Assembly (NCBI RefSeq): GCF_041956535.1
Contig: NW_027192206.1
Span: 551,504 to 615,503 of the forward strand
Length of the DNA stretch: 64,000 nucleotides
DNA from: Calcarisporiella thermophila CBS 279.70
Taxonomy: Eukaryota; Calcarisporiellomycota
Reading direction: 5' to 3'
Both the position numbers and the translations under genes were made by a program. The first letter of the stretch is position 1. Each line of letters opens with the position of its first letter. This document shows positions 1-9,796 of the stretch, one piece after another. The notes beneath the pieces are model-generated. The model saw nothing but the letters and a program-made list of their open reading frames with translations, searched no databases and was not told the DNA's origin.

Positions 1-390
1 TGTAAGCCTATCCGTTTTATACTATTTCTATTATTTCCTTTTTTTTTTCTTTACCTCCTAATACCCTCTTGCTATCTCAGCTTGTTTCGCCGCCCCTTTC
101 CTCACCCCGCCCGCCCGCTTATTTATTTATTCTTTTGCTTGCTCTTCTTCATTTCTCTCGTAGTTTATAAGATAGAATACATATTTTGTATCCTATAGTC
201 TCAAGGTGACAAAGATGGAAACGGTGAAAACCAAGTTGGTCTAAATTAAACCTTCAAACGGGTGTCTCCTAAAGGAACTCTTGGCTTATGTTTCCGAGAA
301 TAAGTTTGTGTTCATAGTGGACACGGATGCATTCTCTTCACTTTCTCTCTTCTTTCTCTTTTTAAAGGATGAATTCCCCCGGAGGAGAAG
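1..390. other. Intergenic, pyrimidine-rich, no gene seen
   Basis: This stretch lies downstream of the U2 snRNA gene, which runs on the minus strand. It has T-rich and CT-rich tracts at about 30-170 and no open frame with protein-like character. I see nothing that can be named. Confidence 0.5.
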
Positions 391-578
391 TCGGCATCAC
401 CCAGAGGTAGTGCGATACTGGGGACACCGGTGGGGGTGAGGATGGCAAGCCAGAGCCTCGCCGCCCGCTGACCAAAAATCAGTTTGATATCAAGAACTGG
501 GACGTGCCCAGTGGAACAGATATCAAGCTGTTCAGAACAGATACTACACTTGATCTTAGCCAATAGGCCTGAGAGGAT
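391..578 (-). ncRNA. U2 spliceosomal snRNA
   Basis: This is the RNA of the U2 snRNP, which pairs with the intron branch site during splicing. Read on the minus strand it opens with the conserved U2 5' domain: GGCCTATTGGCTAAGATCAA, followed at once by the branch-recognition segment GTGTAGTATCTG. An Sm-type site, GATTTTTGG, lies near 471-479. The 3' part holds stem-loop IV with the conserved loop TATCGCACTACCT (about 403-417), the usual binding site of U2B''/U2A'. The length of about 188 nt is normal. The 5' end was set at the start of ATCCTCTC by homology; a TATA-like box stands 34 bases upstream. The 3' end is approximate. A spurious 83-codon frame covers the same bases and is not a gene. Confidence 0.93.
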
Positions 579-913
579 AGGGAAACCAGGCTTGCCTACT
601 TGGATAGAGCCTTTATAGGACGTGAAAGAGAATAGGTTAGGTTAGAGATGTGGTAAATCCAACGGGGAGTAAACAAGTAGGGGCTGGGCCATTTGGCGCC
701 AGATGGGAGGGAATGTCTATAGATCGATTTCTCGTGCCGAGCGTTTCTGGTGAAAGAGAAAAAATCATGATCATCGCCGGTAAAACAGCGCCCAGTCCAG
801 ATACTTTCAATTCAAGAACGCTTTATTGAACATACCCATCCTCCACCAAGCTCTATCACAAAGAAACCCAATGTATATATATAAATATATATAACTATAT
901 ACGATCAACGTAT
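579..913. other. Intergenic between U2 snRNA and the mitochondrial protein gene
   Basis: It holds the U2 promoter side (to about 700) and, from about 840 to 913, an AT-rich tract that is probably the 3' UTR of the minus-strand gene that follows. No ORF is convincing. Confidence 0.4.
612..617 (-). promoter_or_regulatory. TATA box of the U2 snRNA gene
   Basis: TATAAA on the minus strand, 34 to 39 bases upstream of the inferred U2 5' end. The spacing fits a TATA-directed start and supports the chosen end. Confidence 0.5.
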
Positions 914-1545
914 TTATTTCTTCCCAAAGATGTTCTTCATTTTGCTCATTAGGCCGGGCTGATCCTGCGACGCGGTGGAGGATCTATCTTCGAGAACATT
1001 GGTGTCATATTGCGTGGCCTGTTCGCCCTGCGCAGCTTCTCCTTGCATCGCTTTGGAAAGCTCCATGATGGTGCTCATATCGAGTTGAATGCCGGCGGCC
1101 TGGAATTGCTGTGAAATTTCGCCCACCTTCTCCTTGATCTAGGCCGCGGAAACAAGTTTCAGTTAGTAAGGGTACACCTGAATCCCATGCCCATGAAAAG
1201 GGGCCCTATTTCTACCTGCGAATCCGTCATAAGCTTCATCATTTGCATGAAGCTTGGCGGCTTGGCTCCCGTGACATCGAGACCTTTCTCCTGCAGCAGC
1301 TGCGTGAACTCGGTGAGCGAGTGCAAGATATGCGGGTTGCTGGCCAGCTGCTGAATGAGAGGGTGATTGGGATCGACGCCTCGGTGCCCGCTCTCATTCT
1401 GATCGCGATGGAACGGGGACGAGTGGAAGGATCGATTTAGCGCAGGAGAGACGACTCTGGTCGGGCACACGGGACGAGAAATCCGCGGGGAGAAGGCAGC
1501 ATAAGGGCGAAAGAGAACGTGAAGACGAGAGGGAAGACGCGACAT
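914..1545 (-). CDS. Small mitochondrial protein of unknown function, two exons
   Basis: The gene codes for about 184 residues in two exons, 1545-1216 and 1138-914, split by a 77-nt phase-0 intron. The intron has donor GTAGAA, acceptor CCTAG and a perfect TACTAAC branch site. The first 45 residues are rich in Arg, Ser and aromatic residues with no acidic residue (MSRLPSRLHVLFRP...), a typical mitochondrial presequence. The rest is helical: a segment around HPLIQQLASNPHILHSL, then MMKLMTDSQ joined over the intron to IKEKVGEISQQF. The C-terminus is short and basic. I recognise no named domain. The frame is open upstream to 1803, but the Met at 1545 fits the targeting peptide. It is divergent from the next gene, about 250 bp apart. 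Confidence 0.72.
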
Positions 1546-1773
1546 GGAGCTTTTCGATCTGAAATGGAATGTTTCCTTCTTTTTTCGGCTCTTGACAAAA
1601 ACGTCAACCTGTATCCGAAGGGGGGGATCGGGCTCGAATCTCGAACAGAGAAATTGCGGCGCAGCATTTTTTTCCCACTTGACTCTTTGGTGGCCACCTC
1701 CGCTTTTTCCTGACAAGGTGAAAAGAGATACTGAACTTGAAATTGTAATATTGTCGCTCTGACTTTGGTCAGG

Positions 1774-2615
1774 ATGCCGGTCAATTCGGATTCTATATGG
1801 CATCGAACTTACGCGCGCACCTCACCGCACAGGCCAGTGACCCTCTATCGCCCGCCGCTGCCCCTACTTTCGCCCCCCAACCATTCGGACATCTACGGCA
1901 AAAACAAATCGCCCTCCTCCATGCCATTCACTAGCATCGACGACGAAGAATATCTGCGGTTTGAAATTGTAACCCATGACGGCGGCGTATTTAGCCACGC
2001 GTACTCGATCGAGAATATTTTGCACGATGATGCAACGGTGTATTGGTATGGTAGTCAAGAACTTCCATTGGGGGCCATGATTTGGCTGATCCCTTTTGCG
2101 TCTACTCTACAGCTCTTCCAAGGCCGGCAACGTCAACATTCTACTCCGCTTCAACGATCCCCACCACACAGACACCACGTGTGTTCTCACGTCTTTCATA
2201 ATCAAGGCCCCGGCCTACGGATTCACCGCGCCCTGCACCGAAGGCCTTCTCTTCATTTCCCACGAGCCCATCTCCGAACAGGATACCGCGCAGTACGACG
2301 ACTATACTATCGAGGATTACGATGAGTTACAGGACACGGTGGAGGATCAGGAAAGCATGCTCCGCCCCGCCGCCTATTTCTCGCTGGAGGCTCCAAATGG
2401 GTATTTTTCGCGCACGCAGTTGAACCATCGCTCTGCACGCTATGTCCTGGTGAAGCTGCTGCGGTCGGATGGGAATTCAAACAATATAGACGTCCAATAT
2501 ATCGGGTTCATGGGTAAGTCCGAGCTGCGTTTTGAACCTCCTGGTGTGGCCCTGCTAACCGCGCTTCCTAGGTTATACTGGCGCGAGAAGCTTTCCCAAT
2601 GGACCTTTTCGCTAG
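1774..2615 (+). CDS. Predicted DOC/galactose-binding-like beta-rich protein
   Basis: There are three exons: about 1774-2045, 2113-2513 and 2572-2615. The introns are 67 and 58 nt (donors GTATGG and GTAAGT, acceptors CTACAG and CCTAG). The spliced product is about 238 residues. The middle is beta-rich and well formed (FEIVTHDGGVFSHAYSIEN, then SSKAGNVNILLRF, then YVLVKLLRSDGNSNNIDVQ) and ends YIGFMGYTGARSF. The YVLVKLL / NIDVQYIGF pattern recalls a DOC or discoidin-like galactose-binding fold, known from APC10 and some large ubiquitin-pathway proteins; this is an inference from pattern only. The N-terminus is uncertain: an ATG at 1797 opens a more protein-like alternative frame (MASNLRAHLTAQASDPLS...) that stops at about 1935, just where the conserved part begins in the other frame. 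Confidence 0.6.
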
Positions 2616-3915
2616 CTCTCCCCTTCTCCCCCCCCCCCCCCTTCGCCTTCTTAGCTAATTTGAATATGCTGTATAATATTTTCTTGAACATCATTTCAAT
2701 GGATATGCTGTCAGTTTCTGTATAACTATTTTTCTTTTTTTTATTAACAACTTTTTTTTCTTTCCCGCTCGCATTGGATTCACGAACACCATTGCCATCA
2801 TCTCTGGCCAGTAATATGACAATTACAGAGTGGAAAGTAGGAGGAAAAAAATAGATATACTGTTTTGATGCAATAAAACAAGGTTATATCGGAACCATAT
2901 CCCTGCTCAGCGAGGCTGCTGTGCACTTCAGAGGGCTGGCTCGGGAATGAGTCCTTCCCCTCCGGTGTTTCTGGGTGATTCGCCTTGGAACTTGAGCCGC
3001 TAGATGCGCAATAGTTCTGTACGAAATTCGATTTGTGCCACCATTGCTGGTAGAATAGGCAACTTAATCGCCTCGCTGAAAAGCGACCGGCTTGGCATAC
3101 GGGGAGGAACCGTATGCGAACTCTCCACACCCTCAGGGGGAGATAGAGTTCTTGGCAGTGCCACCCTCATTTAAAAATAAAAACCATATTCTCCATCGCC
3201 CTGGAGGAAAATAGTTTAAACCCGGATCCAATATAGTAGGTGACACAGTTAAGGGCTCTTTATATTCGGTGGGATTTAACCTCGTTGTGAGGCCAAAGGA
3301 GAGCAACGTCATCCGCAAGGTAGTCGCTGTATTTAGGACTGATTTCAGAATTATATCCGTCACGTCTGTCGAAAAATATATCGAGGATGAATATGGCTCT
3401 CGTTTCTCACTTAGCAGGCGAATTGCTTATTATTCGATGAGCTGCAATATAATATTGCTAATCCGTATTCCAAACCCAAACCTCACTCTCAAACATTTTA
3501 ATAGCCAGATAACCGCACGTATCAGTGTTCACCCATAGTGTTTATGAGTAGTGTGTCTTATTTCTATAAAAACGACCATTTTTTCGATCAAAGAACGCAT
3601 GAAATTTCGCTGTTGAAGACGCACTATAACCAGCCTCCAGTGGCGAAAGCGGCTCTCCCGCGAGCAAAATTAACGGCCTATTAAGAGGTGGAAGTGGGGG
3701 GCAGAGAGCGCAACCCCCTAGAATTCATGTAGCAGCGAGGAATCCATGGTGCGGAAGCCAAGGTTCGATTTCTCTCTCCCTGGATTCCCCATGGAGCCTT
3801 AGGATGAATAAAGAAAATTCTCCTTCTTTATTACACGAGTAAAAAAGAAAGAAAAAAGACAGAGTAAACGAGGGCGCATATAGAAAATAAACTTGTTTTA
3901 TTAAGAGCCTTCCAC
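2616..3915. other. Intergenic, about 1.3 kb
   Basis: It starts with a C-run (2627-2640) and T-rich DNA that are probably the 3' UTR of the preceding gene. Minus-strand frames at 2798-3130 and 3133-3363 show no family pattern. Near 3727-3790 there is a hairpin with box-like motifs (see findings). From about 3790 to 3915 lies the 3' UTR side of the eL20 gene. Confidence 0.4.
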
Positions 3916-4882
3916 CTAATAGAAAGTCGTGGGCCGCTTGGCAACGAACACAGAGCTCTTGGCCTTGTCCCGGAGCTGGACGCGGTGCGGCAGCGGGAAG
4001 CGGAGCTTGGGCACCAACAGCTGCTTGATGTAGGGGCGGCGAACGTCGGCGTTCTTGACCTCAGCAACACGGATGATCTGGATGGAGCTGAAGCGGGCGC
4101 GGTGGCGGGCAGCCATGTCCTGGTAGCAGGCCTCGACGGCAGCAACGCGGGAGAGCTCGCGGAACTCCTTGTACATGTTGTGGGTACCGCTGCGGGAGTC
4201 GTAGCGGAGCCAGACACCGAAGTTCTTGACGGTGTCAGGGCGCTTCTCGAAGATCTGTTCACCCAGGGGGACTGAGTTAATTCCCGGCTCTCTACCCCCT
4301 CTCCTCGGAGACGATCCGATTCAAGGGGCAAATCAAAATCCTCAGAGCTTACCTCGTTCACTGAGACGATCTCGCCCGCAGCTTTCTTGACCTTGCGGAG
4401 CTTCCTCAGGAAGTACCAGAAACGGCTCTTGGCCACAACCTCATTAGGAGCAAACAAGCGCATGCGGTAGAGCTTGGGCACGGGCTCCGACTTGGAGGGG
4501 AGCTTACGGCCAACCACTTGATATTCGTGCAGCTACATGGGAAGAAAAAAAAAGAAGAATGGCGATTAATTAGGATAGATCGATCAACATCATGCTTCAT
4601 CCAGCCATCGCCCATGTTCCATCCATTTTGCCCATCCTACACCCCCCATCCCCGTCCATCCATTCCGTTGGATCAAAGGAGCAAAGGTCTGCACCTCGTG
4701 CCCTCCTTTGCCCGCATCCTACTGCCGCCCCCTCTTCCTCCATCCATCCATCCCCTCATCCAACCGAATACCCATCCATCACCCCACCCTCTTTGGCTCT
4801 CTAGCGGCTACTCCTCCCCACACTAGCCTCCCTCCCATCCCATTTCTATATCCTATCTCAGGTATATACTCACCCTGGCCAT
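3916..4882 (-). CDS. RPL20: 60S ribosomal protein eL20 (L18a/L20)
   Basis: This is a structural protein of the large ribosomal subunit. Three exons: 4882-4874 (only ATG GCC AGG), 4532-4353 and 4254-3916. They give 175 residues, the family length. Diagnostic stretches are [71 protein letters not shown] and the C-terminal [14 protein letters not shown]. The introns are 341 and 98 nt, with donors GTGAGT and GTAAGC and acceptors GTAG and ACAG. Reading phases agree exactly. The 9-nt coding part of exon 1 followed by a long first intron is typical of fungal ribosomal protein genes, where intron 1 often affects expression. An overlapping frame (3831-4517) is intron read-through and not a gene. Confidence 0.95.
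4590..4830. repeat. CCATC-rich tract in intron 1 of the eL20 gene
   Basis: On the plus strand the intron carries many copies of CCATC/CCATCC (for example CATCCATCCATCC near 4739), so the transcript is G-rich (GGATG repeats). It fills most of the 341-nt intron. It could be simple-sequence DNA or a regulatory G-rich RNA element; no snoRNA box pair was recognised. Confidence 0.5.
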
Positions 4883-5326
4883 TTTCCTAATATCGATTTT
4901 CCAAAGGAATAAAAAAAAGAAGGACCGAACAAGATGATGAAGTGGAGATCTTTGAATGGGATCGAGAAACCTGCCCTCGACTTAATTTTTCCAAAATTCT
5001 TGCCCGACTATGATGATGAGGGGGGCCACCAATGAAAAAGGAATGATTTCAGAGACTTCCAATACAGCTCTCCAAATTTATTAGTCTTCTCTTCGCGAGA
5101 TATATTAATAGGGGTAAAATAGGGTGGAATAGGCTAGAATAGAGTTAAAAAAAAAAAGAGAGAGAGAAATGGAAAGAATATAGAATAGAGAAGCAAATGC
5201 AAGAAAAAACAATTATATCAGAATTAACAGAGAGAGAAAAAAAATAGGTATTGAACGCTTTGGATCGTCCCCCCAAAATAATATATTAACTTGTATGTAT
5301 ATGGGGAGAGAACTCAGTGCATATAT
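4883..5326. other. Intergenic between eL20 and Rab8
   Basis: It holds the eL20 upstream region (4883 to about 5060) and AG/AT-rich low-complexity DNA (5140-5260), probably the 3' UTR of the Rab gene. No ORF of note. Confidence 0.4.
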
Positions 5327-6406
<1,080 letters not shown>

Positions 6407-6718
6407 TAAGAGATAGCAATTGGAGGAGCAACCGCGGCGAAATGAAGTAGTTTGCTTAAATAAGAAGATAAATAGCGTCGAGACTGATTTCCTCCAGTAT
6501 TTACAACGTTTCACTTCGCTTTTCGAGTCAGGGGAAGAGAGATAACGCAATGGTCTCGAATACAAGATGACACTCGAGACGTTTTATCGAGACGAGCCGA
6601 AAAAAAAAGTGTGACGTTGAATTGTTACGTAACGGTTTTTTCTTTGAAAATCCTTTGCTCGAACTTTTGCATTGATCTTGGTATCCATATCAATCGAAGC
6701 CATAGATCATTCATAAAG
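6407..6718. promoter_or_regulatory. Divergent promoter region, Rab8 / KIN17
   Basis: These 312 bp separate two start codons that point away from each other. No TATA box is clear. Short 5' UTRs are expected here. Confidence 0.45.
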
Positions 6719-8237
6719 ATGGGAAAGGATGGAGGATTTCTCACGCCCAAGGCTATTGCCAATCGCATGAAGGTGAGTTGTTTAGGCTGTTTGTCCATCA
6801 GGCTGAGATGTAGATAAAAGGGTCCTGATTTTCGATAATAACTAATCGCTTTTTCATTTTCCACCCCTCCTTTAAAAGGCCAAGGGTCTTCAAAAGTTAA
6901 GGTGGTATTGCCAAGTATGTGAAAAGCAGTGCCGAGATGAGAACGGCTTCAAGGTAGGTGGATCGACTATTATTTATGTTTAAGCACATTGGATGTATTT
7001 ATATGCCCTTGTTCCCATGTATAGTGCCACTGTGCATCAGAATCCCATCAGCGGCAACTTCTCCTTGTCGCCGAGAATCCCTACAAACACATTGAGAATT
7101 ATTCACGCGAATTTTTGACCGGCTTTGTTGATTTGCTTTCGAGGCGGTACAACACAAAGCGAGTGCATGCAAATCAAGTATACCAAGAGTACATCTCTGA
7201 CCGGAACCATTTGCACATGAATGCCACCAAATGGGATACGCTGACGGGATTTGTGAAATACCTGGGAAGACAGGGCATCTGCCACGTGGATGAAACACCC
7301 AAAGGCTGGTTCATTCAATGGATAGATAACAGCCCCGAAGCTCTGAAAAGACAGGTAAGCATTGACCACTCATGGCCTCTGGGCCTTTCTGGGTATGGGT
7401 GATTCATTAGGTTTGCTTTTTCTTTTTTTTTTGCTTGGCATTTATTAGGCTGCTATTCAAAAGAAAGAACGCCAAGATGTAGATGATGAGCAGCGAGAGC
7501 AGCGGATGATACAAGAGCAAATTGAGCGGGCAAGACGAGAAGCAGAAGAGAAAAACCGGCTTGACGAGGCGGAATACACCGAGCTTCAACGTTCCAAAGA
7601 GGATGAAAAAATCAAGCTCGCCATCTCGCTTAAACCCCCCACCACTACCACCGCCACCACCGCTACCACCACCCCTAATACTACCTCCAATACCATTACC
7701 AATGGCAAACCAAAGCCACTGAGTGCCCTGATTTCTGCTTCAGCACCTCCGAAAAAACCCACCTCGCTAGCTGCATTGGCTGCGAAAAATAGTTCGAAAG
7801 CCCCGGCCAATGGCAATGAGGGTGGGGAAAAGCGTAAACTAACAGCCATGGAGGAAATCATCCTGGCTGAGCAGGAGCGCAAAAAACGACGTGAGCAGTC
7901 GAGCCATCGAGACAGGGGATCGGAGCGAGACAGAAGTGATAGATTGAGCGAACGTGGCTCTGAGAGGGATGGTGACCGTTATGAAAGAGAGACGCGATAC
8001 AGCGAGCGAGAGAGAGAAAGGGAGAAGGATCGGGAAAGAGATAGAGATAGAGACAGAGAAAGGGATAGATATAAGGAGAGGGATAGAGATCGGGAACGAT
8101 ATAGAGAGAGAAGCCGAGAGAGAGAGAAGGATAGGGAGAGGGATAGAGAGAGGGATAGGGACCGAGACAGAGAGAGAGGTAGAGAACGTGAAAGATATGG
8201 AGATCGGGATCGGGAAAAGGATCGGGAGAGGAGCTGA
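6719..8237 (+). CDS. KIN17: KIN17-type DNA/RNA-binding zinc-finger protein
   Basis: Nuclear protein linked to DNA replication, repair and the spliceosome. Four exons: 6719-6772, 6879-6953, 7025-7354 and 7449-8237; 415 residues. It opens MGKDGGFLTPKAIANRMKAK, then WYCQVCEKQCRDENGF and the family zinc finger with Cys29, Cys32, His45 and His51. The winged-helix domain follows (FVDLLSRRYNTKRVHANQVY, HMNATKWDTLTGFVKYL, HVDETPKGWFIQWID). After residue 155 come a charged coiled coil, a TTT/TTA-rich linker (7636-7700) and KLTAMEEIILAEQERKK. The last 110 residues are mostly Arg alternating with Asp or Glu. This tail replaces the KOW domains of longer homologues. A possible AATAAA lies 225 bases past the stop. 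Confidence 0.95.
7960..8235 (+). repeat. GA-rich simple repeat coding for an RE/RD dipeptide tail
   Basis: Degenerate repeats of GAGAGA / GATAGA code for alternating Arg-Asp and Arg-Glu at the KIN17 C-terminus. The same bases are open in other frames; those frames are by-products of the repeat. Confidence 0.8.
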
Positions 8238-9796
8238 GGTAGGAGATTGGCTGAGGGTTTACTTTAAAAAGGCATTCCATCTTGCCTTATACGTAGCTTT
8301 AGCTCTTGAAGATCGAGAGCAAATTCTGTTTCGGATATCAAGCTCCAGGTATCTAGCCCGCATTCTTTGCCGCACGCTCATTCGACCGATTCCTCCCCTC
8401 TATTTTCACTCGAGCCTTATCCCGTTTTTTATTTACTGTTTTTAATTTGTGTAATAGAATCAATAAATCAGCGCAATCTCTGATTCTTGTCGGTTATTTA
8501 TCGAGTGGCCAGCTCCACGCTGATCAAAATATTTGCAAGCTTTGTACTCGGTGAGCCATTACAATACGTAATTACCTGGGCCGCACCGGCTCGACACTCG
8601 CTAAGCTTGCACCTCACGGCAATAATTGGAAATAAAAGCCTAATTAGCAGCAAATTTACTGCTTGTGGCCTAGGGCGATAAAACCTGGTGTAATGGGGGG
8701 GGGGTGTGGGAAGGCCTGCGCGAGGACGTTAGCCAAAAACCTCCCGCCCGCATTCATTAGGGAAAATGTCACAAAGCATGTTTGTTTTTGTTTGGCTGGG
8801 GGGGGGGGGGAGGGAGGGAGGGCGACAGGATTGGCTTGTGTTGTTCAAGACAGGAGGATCGGATGGGATGGTTGGCCTCGGAAGTCTCTTAGAGGGTCCT
8901 TCCCTTTTTGCTCAACGATCACTCTAAGCCCAAACCCACATGAAAAATTGGCAGCACGAGCTCCCATTTGCCCCCCGCCCTCCCCCAGCGAAATCGATAC
9001 GCCATGCCTTTCACTAATGAGGGAGGTTCCGATATCGGGCGACGAGACAGGTGTTACCAGGACCAAGAGAGAAAAATGTCTAAGTAGTGAATCCGAGACA
9101 TGGCCACTGTAACGTTTGACTTGGAACTCTGGATCAAGCGTAACACCTGTCTATTCCTCCTTCTGGGCCTTGGATTTTCAAGCTCTGGGATTTGCACTGT
9201 GATTCCGCGGATTTTAACCAGGGTTTGGAGGGGGGAGGGGGCGAGGGGGGGAGGGGGAGTGATGGGAGTGCTGATGAAAAACCGTGGGCAATTCGAGTGG
9301 GAAAAGGCAAGGCCTTCTTAGGGGAGGAATTGAGACATTTTCACTTGTCATGCTTACCTTATTGTTTTCTTTGGAATTGCTTTCTCATTTCTAATGAGAC
9401 CGTGCTAACCAGGCTGGATCCAACAATATACACGCGAGGCAGGACTGGATCCCCCTCGAAAAAGGTACAGCGTTCAATGCCAGGATCATTTATTATATTA
9501 TATAAATAAAACCGACCGCTGTGTTGCCAGGTTTCACTCTTGTTACGGGCTGAGCTTTTCACAGGCGGCCCGCCAAATATATATACCTAGAAGGCCGCTT
9601 TTTTTTGGCTTTCCATCCCGTTTGGCTTTCAAGGACGAAAAAACGATAGGGCTACTTTGTCGCTAGTGTGCTTTCCCTCCTCTTTCCCCCCCGGCTGGTC
9701 TGTCTTTCCAATCCACTCGCCCTACTCTTTGCCACCCCCACCCCCACCCCTGTCGCTTGAGAACCTTGCCTTTGCGGCCGTGAGAGCAAGAAGAAC
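8238..9796. other. Long intergenic region upstream of the velvet gene
   Basis: The first 230 bases are the KIN17 3' UTR with an AATAAA at 8462. Further on are G-runs at 8693-8704 and 8800-8812, a strong G-rich tract at 9224-9264, and a CT-rich block from 9660 to 9790 just before the velvet start codon. No coding frame is convincing. The size and G-runs suggest an extended promoter or long 5' UTR. Confidence 0.5.
9224..9264 (+). repeat. G-rich tract, potential G-quadruplex
   Basis: Five or more runs of at least four G separated by one or two bases on the plus strand, 530 bp upstream of the velvet start codon and on its coding strand. Confidence 0.6.

Noticed and set aside
312-563. 83-codon minus-strand frame
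   Set aside because: It lies over the U2 snRNA; the RNA explains the sequence fully.
2798-3363. Two minus-strand frames of 110 and 76 codons
   Set aside because: No family pattern, no splice support and poor composition; treated as intergenic.
3729-3788. Possible tRNA from A-box and B-box-like motifs
   Set aside because: No acceptor or T-arm pairing can be formed; kept only as a hairpin finding.
7586-8280. Long minus-strand frames opposite KIN17
   Set aside because: Products of the GA-rich repeat on the other strand.
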